Shown piece by piece: positions 51,325 to 59,080 of a stretch of 64,000 bases of DNA. A model generated the notes under the pieces. The model was not told the DNA's origin, did not search any database, and saw only the letters and a list, made by a program, of their open reading frames with translations. Position numbers and translations under genes: made by a program. This stretch comes from Streptomyces pseudovenezuelae. Its GTDB lineage: Bacteria; Actinomycetota; Actinomycetes; Streptomycetales; Streptomycetaceae. The DNA is taken from NCBI RefSeq assembly GCF_029892565.1, contig NZ_JARXVH010000004.1, forward strand, positions 744,001 to 808,000. The letters are read 5' to 3'. The stretch's first letter is position 1. Each line of letters opens with the position of its first letter.

Positions 51325-52107
51325 TCAGCGGCGCCGCCACGTCTTCCGGGCCAGCAGCAGCGTGCCGCCGGCGACGAGGAGGGCGGCGGCGGTCGCGAGG
51401 GTGGCGAGGGTTCGGTGGGGGGTGCCGAGGCCGGTGCGGGCGAGTTCCTCGGCATCCCGCGCGAAGGGGAGGCCTTCGTCGCGGCGGGTGGCGGGGGCGG
51501 AGGGAGACGCGGGGTCGGCGGTGGAGGCCGTGGGCTCGGAGGCGGCGGGGTCGGGATCGGACTCGACCTCGAACCGGTAGTCGTTCGACTGCCCGACCCA
51601 GGCGCCGTCCTCGTCGTGCCGCTGGACGACGGCCGCGTTCACGGTGACACCGTCGGGCGCCGCGTCCGAGGTGAACGCGAGCCTGACCTTGACGGTGACG
51701 GTCCCGCGGGGGCCGACGGTGAACCCCGCGAACCCGTCGTCGAAGGCACCGACCAACTCGTCCGCGTCGCTCACCTCGAACCGCACGGGATGCGGCCGCT
51801 CGCCCTCGTAGAACTCCAGCCGAGCCTGCGCCGGCTTCAACGACCGCGCCCCGTCGACGATCACGACGACCGGGTGGACGTCCGTGCAGGTCCGGGCGGT
51901 GGTGTTGGTGAGCTGCAAGTCCCAGAGGCCGTATCCACCACCGGCTTCGTAGGTGGCGGGACCGTTGTGGATCCGGGTGGTGAGAGGGAAGCGGGAGGCT
52001 TCGGCGCAGGTGGGAGGTGGGGCAGCGAGCGCGGCGGCCGGCGCCCCGGCGGGGAGGAGAGCGGCGGCTGCTGCAAGGCAGAGGGAAACAGGCGTGCACA
52101 GTCGCAT
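51325..52107 (-). CDS. Sortase E substrate (LAXTG-anchored surface protein)
   Basis: A 260-residue exported protein. The signal peptide spans about 1-28. Immunoglobulin-like extracellular domains follow, then a Ser/Pro/Thr linker, and the C-terminus is ELARTG, a hydrophobic helix, then KTWRRR. LARTG fits the LAXTG motif used by class E sortases in Streptomyces. A class E sortase gene lies at 60879-61670. GTG 52113 is an alternative start; no good ribosome binding site is seen. Confidence 0.82.
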   Translation of the reverse strand: MRLCTPVSLCLAAAAALLPAGAPAAALAAPPPTCAEASRFPLTTRIHNGPATYEAGGGYGLWDLQLTNTTARTCTDVHPVVVIVDGARSLKPAQARLEFYEGERPHPVRFEVSDADELVGAFDDGFAGFTVGPRGTVTVKVRLAFTSDAAPDGVTVNAAVVQRHDEDGAWVGQSNDYRFEVESDPDPAASEPTASTADPASPSAPATRRDEGLPFARDAEELARTGLGTPHRTLATLATAAALLVAGGTLLLARKTWRRR

Positions 52108-52299
52108 GGACACGTGACCCTGCCGGGTGGGGGCGGGTGGGGGGCGGCGGCGCTCCGGGGGGCGGTGGAACTCCGCTCGATCAGCGGATGCCGGGGGGCC
52201 GTTTGATCAGTGGTTGGCGGGGGCTCGCTTGGTCAGCGGGTGCCGGAGGCAGGGGGTGCCGGACCGCCCGGAGACCTGCCCAACCGCCGGAGGCACGCG

Positions 52300-53433
52300 T
52301 CACGCGTCGGCGCGGCCGAAGAGCGGTGCCAGTACGAGCTGGGCGGCGCCCTCGGCCACCTCGCCGGCGGCGGCGCGTACCGGTACCGGGGGCTCGCCGA
52401 CGCGCCGGGCGCGTTCGTCGAGGACGGCACGTACGCCTCGTACGAAGGGGTCCGGGGCGGTGGCGACGGTACGGCCGCCCAGCAGGACGAGGTCGATGTC
52501 GAGCAGGGCGACGAGGTTGCCGGCGCCGGTGCCGAGGACGCGTGCCGCCTCCGCGAGGTCGCCGCGCGCCACCGCGCCCAGGCACAACGCCTCGACGCAA
52601 CCGCGGTTGCCGCAACTGCACAGCGGCCCGTCCAGCTGAACGACCTGATGCCCGAACTCCCCCGCGCCGGTGCGGGCGCCCCGATGCACGGCACCGCCGA
52701 TGACGAGGCCGGCCCCGAGCCCCGTACCGAGATGCAGGTAGGCGAAGGACCCGCGCTCACCGCCGACGGCGAGTCCGAGGGCGGCTGCGTTCGTGTCCTT
52801 GTCGACGGCGACCGCCACCCCGAGCCGCCGCGCGAGCGCGTCCCGCAGGGGGAACCCGTCCCACTCCGGGAACCCGGTGACACGGTGCAGAACCCCGCGG
52901 GTGTGATCGAGAGGGCCGGGGAGGGCTACGCCGACGCCCAGTACGGGGCGGGTCTCGGTGCCGAGTGCGGTGCGGGTGCGGGTGCCGGTACCCGGTACGG
53001 GGTCGGTGCCGACGCCGAGTACAGAACCGTCCCCGCCACCGACCAGCGCCTCCGCCTCCCGCGCCACCGCCGCCAGAACGGCCTCCGCCCCCGCCCCCAG
53101 ATCCAGCGACGCGCGCCGCTCCCCCACCACGGCCCCCGTCAGGTCGACCAGCACCGCCCGCAGCTCGTCGCGGTCCAGATGCAGCCCGACCGCGCGTCCC
53201 GCTTCCGGTACCAGCCGCAGTACGGTCCGCGGCTTGCCGCCGGTGGAGGCGCGGCGGCCCGCCTCGGTGACGAGACCGTCGTCCCGCAGCCGGGCCGTGA
53301 TCTTGCTGACGGCCTGCGGGGTCAGCCCGGTGCGCTCGGCGAGTTCGAGCCGGCTGATGCCGTCCGCACCGGACGTGCGCAGCAGGTCCAGCACGAGCGC
53401 GCCGTTGTGACTGCGCAGGGCGAGCAGGTTCAC
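52300..53433 (-). CDS. ROK-family transcriptional repressor
   Basis: A protein of about 377 residues (GTG at 53433). An N-terminal winged helix (SRLELAERTGLTPQAVSKI) precedes the ROK sugar-kinase-like domain with the zinc motif CSCGNRGCVEA. A frame extension to 53544 would add a Gly-rich leader and is less likely. In the N-lobe a Gly/Thr-rich insertion (about residues 133-160) comes from a GC-rich simple repeat. It is divergent from the Gfo/Idh/MocA oxidoreductase, with a 27-bp palindrome between. Confidence 0.86.
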   Translation of the reverse strand: MNLLALRSHNGALVLDLLRTSGADGISRLELAERTGLTPQAVSKITARLRDDGLVTEAGRRASTGGKPRTVLRLVPEAGRAVGLHLDRDELRAVLVDLTGAVVGERRASLDLGAGAEAVLAAVAREAEALVGGGDGSVLGVGTDPVPGTGTRTRTALGTETRPVLGVGVALPGPLDHTRGVLHRVTGFPEWDGFPLRDALARRLGVAVAVDKDTNAAALGLAVGGERGSFAYLHLGTGLGAGLVIGGAVHRGARTGAGEFGHQVVQLDGPLCSCGNRGCVEALCLGAVARGDLAEAARVLGTGAGNLVALLDIDLVLLGGRTVATAPDPFVRGVRAVLDERARRVGEPPVPVRAAAGEVAEGAAQLVLAPLFGRADA

Positions 53434-53567
53434 GCCACCACGACCGACCCCATTACCCGCACCCGACAAGCCACCGACCGAACCCGAACCATCCCCACCG
53501 CCGCCCAAGCCCTGCACCTCTCCGCCGCCCCTCAACCCGTCCACACCCCCATTCTCCCCCGCGCTTG

Positions 53568-53594
53568 CACTTTGGCAACAGCGTTGTGAAAGTG
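53568..53594. promoter_or_regulatory. 27-bp palindromic operator between ROK and oxidoreductase genes
   Basis: CACTTTGGCAAC and GTTGTGAAAGTG are complementary at 10 of 12 positions around AGC. The right arm ends 7 bp before the oxidoreductase start and covers its ribosome binding site region. It is the natural site for the divergent ROK repressor. Confidence 0.75.
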
Positions 53595-53600
53595 GAGGGC

Positions 53601-54680
53601 ATGACTGCTACCGCTACTCCCCTCCGCGTGGGCCTGATCGGCTACGGGCTCGCGGGATCCGTCTTCCACGCCCCGCTGATCGCCGCCACCGAGGGCCTCA
53701 CGCTCGACACGGTGGTCACCTCGAACCCGGAGCGGCAGAAGCAGGTCCGCGCCGAGTTCCCGGACGTCGGCATCGCGGCCACGCCCGACGAGCTGTTCGC
53801 CCGGGCCGCCGAGCTGGACCTCGTCGTGATCGCGTCACCGAACAAGACGCACGTCCCGCTCGCCGGCGCCGCCCTCGACGCCGGCCTCCCGGTCGTCGTC
53901 GACAAGCCGGTCGCCGGTACGGCCGCCGAGGCGCGCGAGCTGGCGGCGCGGGCCGAGGCGCGCGGTCTGCTGCTCTCCGTCTTCCAGAACCGCCGCTGGG
54001 ACAACGACTTCCGCACCCTCCAAGCGCTGCTCGCCGAGGGCGAGTTGGGTGACGCCTGGCGCTTCGAGTCCCGTTTCGAGCGCTGGCGCCCGCAGCTGAA
54101 GGGCGGCTGGCGCGAGTCCGGCGACCCGGCAGAGATCGGAGGTCTGCTTTACGACCTCGGCAGTCACGTCGTCGACCAGGCCCTCGTCCTCTTCGGCCCG
54201 GTCAAGCAGGTCTACGCCGAGTCGGACATCCGACGCGACGGCGCGGAGGCCGACGACGACACGTTCATCGCGCTGACCCACGCGAACGGCGTCCGTTCCC
54301 ACCTCTACGTCTCCGCGACCACCGCCCAACTCGGCCCGCGCTTCCGGGTCCTGGGCTCGAAGGCCGGTTACGTCAAGTACGGCCTCGACCCGCAGGAGGC
54401 CGCCCTGCGCGAGGGCAAGCGCCCCGACACCACCGCCGACTGGGGCACGGAGCCCGAGGAGTTGTGGGGTCGGCTCGGCGCCGGCGAGTCCCCGCTGACC
54501 GGCGGCGGCACCCCCGTACCGACCCTTCCGGGCGACTACTCCGCGTACTATGCGGCCGTGAACAGGGCCCTCACCGACGGCGGCGCCAACCCGGTGACCG
54601 CGCTGGAGGCGGCCGCCGCCCTCGACGTACTGGAGGCGGCGCGTCGTTCGGCCCGCGACGGAGTGGCGGTGACGCTGTGA
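53601..54680 (+). CDS. Gfo/Idh/MocA-family NAD(P)-dependent oxidoreductase
   Basis: A 359-residue enzyme. The dinucleotide loop is VGLIGYGLAGSVFHAP, the second helix ends ASPNKTHVPLA, and the catalytic motif VVDKPVAG contains the Lys. A C-terminal beta-sheet domain follows. It oxidises a sugar, inositol or similar polyol. The start follows GGAGGG closely. It is coupled to the UPF0303 gene (GTGA overlap). Confidence 0.9.
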   Translation: MTATATPLRVGLIGYGLAGSVFHAPLIAATEGLTLDTVVTSNPERQKQVRAEFPDVGIAATPDELFARAAELDLVVIASPNKTHVPLAGAALDAGLPVVVDKPVAGTAAEARELAARAEARGLLLSVFQNRRWDNDFRTLQALLAEGELGDAWRFESRFERWRPQLKGGWRESGDPAEIGGLLYDLGSHVVDQALVLFGPVKQVYAESDIRRDGAEADDDTFIALTHANGVRSHLYVSATTAQLGPRFRVLGSKAGYVKYGLDPQEAALREGKRPDTTADWGTEPEELWGRLGAGESPLTGGGTPVPTLPGDYSAYYAAVNRALTDGGANPVTALEAAAALDVLEAARRSARDGVAVTL

Positions 54681-55180
54681 CGCACAACACCGGGATCACG
54701 CCGAAGTTCCAGCCGGAGATCACCCCGCCGCTGGAGGAACTGGAGGCGCAGGAGCGCCACTTGGTCTTCAGCCGGTTCACCTTCGAGGACGCGTGGGCGC
54801 TCGGCTCGCTGCTGGTCGACCTTGCCAGAGAGCGCCACGCGCCGGTCGCGATCGACATCCACCGCGCCGGCCAGCAGCTCTTCCACGCGGCGCTGCCGGG
54901 CTCGACCCCGGACAACGACGCGTGGATCGCCCGCAAGCGCCGGGTCGTGGAGCGCTACGGCAGCGCCTCCTACCTGGTCGGCGCCCGTTTCCGCGCCAAG
55001 GGCACGACGTTCGAGGACTCCTCCCGGCTGGACCCGGACGAGTACGCGGCGCACGGCGGCTCCTTCCCGATCACCGTCGACGGCGTGGGCGTCGTCGGCT
55101 CGGTGACGGTGAGCGGACTGCCCCAACTCCAGGACCACCGGCTCGTGGTGGAGGCGCTGGAGGAGTTCCTCAAGCGCTGA
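54677..55180 (+). CDS. UPF0303/heme-degrading-domain-like small protein
   Basis: A 167-residue soluble protein with the UPF0303 pattern FEDAWALGSLLVDLA, PVAIDIHRAGQQLFHAALPGSTPDN, and HGGSFPITVDGVGVVGSVTVSGLPQLQDH. Function unproven; related proteins bind heme or small ligands. The GTG start overlaps the oxidoreductase stop (GTGA), so the two are translated together. Confidence 0.85.
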   Translation: MTHNTGITPKFQPEITPPLEELEAQERHLVFSRFTFEDAWALGSLLVDLARERHAPVAIDIHRAGQQLFHAALPGSTPDNDAWIARKRRVVERYGSASYLVGARFRAKGTTFEDSSRLDPDEYAAHGGSFPITVDGVGVVGSVTVSGLPQLQDHRLVVEALEEFLKR

Positions 55181-55321
55181 CACACCGTTCGGGGCGTCAC
55201 TCCGTTCGGGGCGTCACTCGGTTCGGGTCGGCAATCCGTCGGGTCCGGGGCCCGGGGACTATCGCGCGTCCCCCTCCGGTTGGGACCGCTATAGAGCACA
55301 CCGACCGGAGGGACCGCCACC

Positions 55322-56197
55322 ATGACCCACTTCTTGAAGGACCGCGTCGGCCGCCACGGCATCTGGAGCATCGGCCTGCGTGCGGAGGAGCCCGGCCGAC
55401 GGGCCGAACTCGCCGAGGCCGTGGCCGAGTTGGAGGAGCTCGGCTACGGCGCCGTCTGGCTGGGCGGCAACAGCACCGTCGGCAACGCCGTGCCGCTGAT
55501 CGAGGCCACCTCGAAGATCACCGTCGGCACCAGCATCCAGAGCATCTGGCAGGCCGAAGCGACCGAGGCCGCCGCGGAGTTCACCGACGTGGAGGCGGCC
55601 CACCCCGGCCGCTTCGCCCTGGGCCTCGGGGTCAGTCACGCCAGGCTCTCGGACCGCTACCACCGCCCGCTGGCCGCGCTGATCGCCTACCTCGACACCC
55701 TCGACACCCTCGACGCGGCCGGCGTCCCCGCCGACCGCCGGCTCATCGCCGCCCTGGGCCCCAAGTCCCTTGAGCTGACCCGCGAGCGGGCGGCCGGCTC
55801 GATCCCGTACCTCGTCACCACCGAGCACACGGCCCACGCCCGCGAGATCCTGGGCGCGGCGCCGCTGCTGGCCCCGGAGTTGAAGGTCGTCCTGGAGTCG
55901 GACCCGACCCGGGCCCGCGACCTCGCCCGCGGCAGCCTGGCCCCCTACCTCGACCTCCCCAACTACACCAACAACTTCCTCCGCCACGGCTTCACTGACG
56001 CCGACGTCGTGAACGGCGGCAGCGATCGGTTGGTCGACGCGGTGTTCGCATGGGGCGACGACGACACGATCCGGGCCCGTGTCGACGCCTACCTCGACGC
56101 GGGGGCGGACCACGTGGCCCTCCAGGTGGTGGACGGCAACGCGCGCCAGAGTCTGCCGAGGGGAGCATGGCGCCGCCTGGCAGCCCTCCTGACGTGA
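55322..56197 (+). CDS. LLM-class F420-dependent oxidoreductase
   Basis: A 291-residue enzyme of the luciferase-like fold (IWSIGLRAEEPGRRAELA, GYGAVWLGGNSTVGN, GRFALGLGVSHARL). The short form fits the F420-dependent TIGR03620-like group. Ribosome binding site CGGAGGG precedes the ATG. Substrate unknown. Convergent with the FAH-family gene. Confidence 0.86.
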   Translation: MTHFLKDRVGRHGIWSIGLRAEEPGRRAELAEAVAELEELGYGAVWLGGNSTVGNAVPLIEATSKITVGTSIQSIWQAEATEAAAEFTDVEAAHPGRFALGLGVSHARLSDRYHRPLAALIAYLDTLDTLDAAGVPADRRLIAALGPKSLELTRERAAGSIPYLVTTEHTAHAREILGAAPLLAPELKVVLESDPTRARDLARGSLAPYLDLPNYTNNFLRHGFTDADVVNGGSDRLVDAVFAWGDDDTIRARVDAYLDAGADHVALQVVDGNARQSLPRGAWRRLAALLT

Positions 56198-56215
56198 GCG
56201 GGGTTTTTGTCTTTT

Positions 56216-56245
56216 AGGGGCGCGGGGAACTGCGCGACCAGCCAC
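56216..56245 (+). repeat. 30-nt dispersed intergenic repeat, copy 2
   Basis: Exact reverse complement of 2463-2492, again between convergent genes. Confidence 0.8.
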
Positions 56246-56293
56246 GCACGGCCCGCGGCCGACAAACTCACCCGCACCCACCGCAGTTCCCCG
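56223..56293. terminator. Long-loop hairpin built from the 30-nt repeat
   Basis: CGGGGAACTGCG at 56223-56234 pairs with its complement at 56282-56293 across 47 nt. It lies between the convergent LLM and FAH-family genes. Confidence 0.5.
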
Positions 56294-56311
56294 GCTTCCC
56301 CAGCGGAGCGC

Positions 56312-57169
56312 CTACGCGTTCTTGAACTCCTGTCGCTGCCTGCCCAGCCCCGCGATCTCCAGCTCCACCACATCCCCCGCCCGCAAGAACGGCTTCGGCT
56401 CGGGCTGACCAAGCGCAACCCCCGCCGGCGTACCCGTGTTGATGACATCCCCGGGATACAGCGTCATGAACTGACTGACGTACCGCACGACTTCGCCCAC
56501 CGCAAAGATCTGCTCGCCCGTGGTCCCGTCCTGCTTCAACTCCCCGTTGACCCACAACTTCAGCGACAGGGCCTGCGGATCCGCCACCTCGTCCGCCGTC
56601 ACGAGCCACGGCCCGAGCGGATTGAACGTCTCGCAGTTCTTCCCCTTGTCCCAGGTCCCGCCCCGCTCGATCTGGAACTCCCGCTCGGACACGTCATGCG
56701 CCACCGCGTACCCGGCGACATGCGCGAGACCGTCCTCCACCGACTCCAGATACCGGGCCGTACGCCCGATGACGACCGCCAGCTCGACCTCCCAGTCGGT
56801 CTTCACCGACCCCCGTGGCACGAGCACGGTGTCGTAAGGCCCGACCACCGTGTCCGCCGCCTTGAAGAAGATGACGGGCTCGGCGGGCGGCTCGGCCCCG
56901 GTCTCGCGGGCGTGGTCGTGGTAGTTCAGCCCGATGCACACGACCTTGCCGATCCGTGCCAGCGGCGGCCCGATCCGCAGCCCCGCCGCGTCCAGCGCGG
57001 GCAGCTCACCGCCCTCGGCGGCGGCCCGGACCCGGCCGAGCGCGGCGCCGTCGGCGAGCAACGCCCCGTCGATGTCGGGCACGACCCCCGAGAGGTCCCG
57101 CAGGACCCCCTCGGCGTCGAGCAACGCGGGCTTCTCCGCTCCCGCCGTACCGACTCGCAGCAGCTTCAT
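56312..57169 (-). CDS. Fumarylacetoacetate hydrolase-family protein
   Basis: A 285-residue cytoplasmic hydrolase or decarboxylase. Metal ligands are in the typical motifs CIGLNYHDHARETG, PVIFFKAADTVVGP, TDWEVELAVVIG, and DVINTGTPAGV. Members act on 2-oxo or acylpyruvate-type acids. The ATG at 57169 has GGGAG 9 bp upstream. A palindrome at 57253-57265 lies in its promoter region. Confidence 0.9.
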   Translation of the reverse strand: MKLLRVGTAGAEKPALLDAEGVLRDLSGVVPDIDGALLADGAALGRVRAAAEGGELPALDAAGLRIGPPLARIGKVVCIGLNYHDHARETGAEPPAEPVIFFKAADTVVGPYDTVLVPRGSVKTDWEVELAVVIGRTARYLESVEDGLAHVAGYAVAHDVSEREFQIERGGTWDKGKNCETFNPLGPWLVTADEVADPQALSLKLWVNGELKQDGTTGEQIFAVGEVVRYVSQFMTLYPGDVINTGTPAGVALGQPEPKPFLRAGDVVELEIAGLGRQRQEFKNA

Positions 57170-57252
57170 CGTCACCATCTCCCTCGATCACGGGCGGTCG
57201 ACCGATGGGTGCAGCCATCGGAGGACTGGTCGATCCTCCAAGCTTGACGTGC

Positions 57253-57265
57253 GGTATGCAATACC
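57253..57265. promoter_or_regulatory. Palindromic operator upstream of the FAH-family gene
   Basis: GGTAT-GCA-ATACC is a perfect 5-bp inverted repeat with a 3-nt centre, of the kind bound by FadR/FCD-type GntR regulators. It lies 84 bp upstream of the start at 57169. Confidence 0.55.
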
Positions 57266-57320
57266 TGGTTCACGTACTGGACCGTAGGCTCGGTGATCAA
57301 CGGCCTCAGTGATCAACGGC

Positions 57321-57998
57321 CTACCGGTACAGCACCACCCGCTCCACCGCACTCCACGTCGCGCTGGTCACCACATACAGCGCGGCGGCGAGCGGTACCA
57401 CCGCCACGGTGAAGAGCGTGAAGAAGGAGAGATACGGCATCGCCTTGCCGACGGCGCTTTCGACGGCGCTGCCGTCGGCGGCCATCCGCCTGGTACGGAC
57501 GCAGGTGAAGGCCGCGACCACGGCGGCGACGAGAAACAGCCCGACGTACACGAGCCCCGCCGCCCCGAACACCCCGCCCTCGGCCAGCGCGTCGGCCCAT
57601 CGCCCGCCGAGCGGCGCGGCGAACAGTCGGTGGGACAGCAGCGCGTCCCCCTCGGACGAGAACAACCGGTAGAGCAGGAAGAACGCCGGCAGTTGCAGGA
57701 GGCTCGGCAGACACCCCGACAGCGGTGACACCTTCTCCTCCGCGTGCAGTTCCAGCACCGCCTGCTGGAGCTTCTCGGGCTGCTTCGCGTACCGCTTCCT
57801 CAACTCGGCGACCTGCGGCCGGAGTCGGGCCTGGGCCTGCTGCCCGCGCGCGGCGGCCCTGGACAGGGGATGGACGAGCAGTCGTACCAAGGCGGTGAAC
57901 AGGACGATCGCGGCGGCGACCGCCGTGGCGCCGAACAACGGCTGGAGCAGGTCGGCGAGTTGCTCGACCAGACTGGCGAACGCGGAGAAAACGGACAT
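57321..57998 (-). CDS. YidC/Oxa1/Alb3-family membrane insertase (paralogue)
   Basis: A 225-residue membrane protein with about five hydrophobic segments. It shows the cytoplasmic helix hairpin PQVAELRKRYAKQPEKLQQAVLELHAEEKVSP and the LPSLLQLPAFFLLYRL core of YidC. It inserts or folds membrane proteins. Short length and position away from rpmH/rnpA mark it as an extra copy. GGAGGG precedes the ATG at 57998. It follows the DUF6412-like gene on the same strand. Confidence 0.86.
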   Translation of the reverse strand: MSVFSAFASLVEQLADLLQPLFGATAVAAAIVLFTALVRLLVHPLSRAAARGQQAQARLRPQVAELRKRYAKQPEKLQQAVLELHAEEKVSPLSGCLPSLLQLPAFFLLYRLFSSEGDALLSHRLFAAPLGGRWADALAEGGVFGAAGLVYVGLFLVAAVVAAFTCVRTRRMAADGSAVESAVGKAMPYLSFFTLFTVAVVPLAAALYVVTSATWSAVERVVLYR

Positions 57999-58081
57999 GG
58001 GTGAGCCCTCCGAGGGGTCATGCCGGGATCTGGACATGGCGGCATGGCGACCCACGAGGGCGGCTACAACAGGGAGTTGCC

Positions 58082-58393
58082 CTACGCGAAGGTCGCCGGG
58101 AGGGCGTGTCCGGGGGCTCGGGGGCGGGTGCGTCCCCTGGCGTCGGGGTCGCGTTGCGGCAGGAAGGCCGTACGCCGGGCGCGGTCGCGGATGGCGGTAC
58201 GCACCCGGGTGGGCGGCACGGCGGGCGCGGAGCGCGCGGCGAGCAGGGCACAGGCGGCGAGCGCGGACCCGACCGCGGCGGTGGCGGCGAGCGCGACGGC
58301 GGCGGTGAGGCTGCCGGTGTCGAGCAGGGCGAGCTGCAGGAGAAGGAGGACGAGAACCGAGGCGGGCCGGAGAAGGGCGCGGTACCGGATCAT
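58082..58393 (-). CDS. Small DUF6412-like membrane protein
   Basis: A 103-residue protein with two hydrophobic helices (about 8-28 and 30-55) and a basic C-terminal tail (RTAIRDRARRTAFLPQRDPDARG). Such proteins are commonly found just upstream of the second yidC gene in Streptomyces. No function is known to me. It is cotranscribed with the insertase 84 bp downstream. Confidence 0.75.
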   Translation of the reverse strand: MIRYRALLRPASVLVLLLLQLALLDTGSLTAAVALAATAAVGSALAACALLAARSAPAVPPTRVRTAIRDRARRTAFLPQRDPDARGRTRPRAPGHALPATFA

Positions 58394-58483
58394 GCCGCCT
58401 CCCCTTCCGCCGTATCCGCCGTATCCGTCGGACGAACTCCTGTTGCTCTTCCTGCCGTTATACAGGAACCGTCGTGGAAGCCG

Positions 58484-59011
58484 TCATACGGGAACCGTCT
58501 CGATCGGCTCCAGCAGCCGCTTCGACTTGAGGAAGGCGCGGCTGACCGGATCCGTCGGGTTCGGGTCGAGGCCGGTGCCCGGGACCATGACGACGTCCTC
58601 GACGGGTACGACACCTCCGCAGGTGGGGCATTCGCCGTACGCCCCAAGTTCGGTGCCGCAGTCGACGTGCTCGAAGCGGCGCAGCTGGGTGTCGCTGAAG
58701 TGCTCGCGGCCCCAGCGGCCGAGGGAGCGGACGGTCGGCCACAGGGCGATACCGCGCTCGGTGATGACGTACTCGTCGCGCGGCGGGGACTCCTGGTAGC
58801 GCCGCTTCTCCAGGATTCCCTCCGCCGTCAGCATCTGGAGGCGGGCGGCGAGGACCGCGCGCGGGATGCCGAGGTGGGTGAGGAAGTCGTTGTAGCGCCG
58901 GACGCCGTAGAGGGCGTCGCGGATCACGAGGAGTGTCCAGCGCTCGCCGATGACCTCAAGGGCGCGGGCGATGGAGCACTCCTGGGTCGCGTAGTCCTTG
59001 CCGAGTGCCAT
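58484..59011 (-). CDS. HxlR-family regulator
   Basis: A 175-residue winged-helix regulator (CSIARALEVIGERWTLLVIRDALYG, typical of HxlR) with a C-terminal zinc-ribbon-like end (CGTELGAYGECPTCGG). The N-terminal Cys may sense redox or electrophiles. It is divergent from the MFS exporter, with a 17-bp palindrome between, so it probably represses both. Confidence 0.9.
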   Translation of the reverse strand: MALGKDYATQECSIARALEVIGERWTLLVIRDALYGVRRYNDFLTHLGIPRAVLAARLQMLTAEGILEKRRYQESPPRDEYVITERGIALWPTVRSLGRWGREHFSDTQLRRFEHVDCGTELGAYGECPTCGGVVPVEDVVMVPGTGLDPNPTDPVSRAFLKSKRLLEPIETVPV

Positions 59012-59042
59012 GCCGTCCACTGTAGCGAATTTTCGACGTGTT

Positions 59043-59059
59043 GGTTCAGTGACTGAACC
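59043..59059. promoter_or_regulatory. HxlR operator, 17-bp palindrome
   Basis: GGTTCAGT-G-ACTGAACC is a perfect inverted repeat placed between the divergent HxlR and MFS genes. Confidence 0.78.
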
Positions 59060-59080
59060 GACGATGCTACGGTGCTCTGC

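Noticed and set aside
57982..58081. YidC gene as part of the origin-proximal rpmH-rnpA-yidC cluster
   Set aside because: No rpmH, rnpA, jag or rsmG genes are next to it; it is a second, dispersed paralogue.
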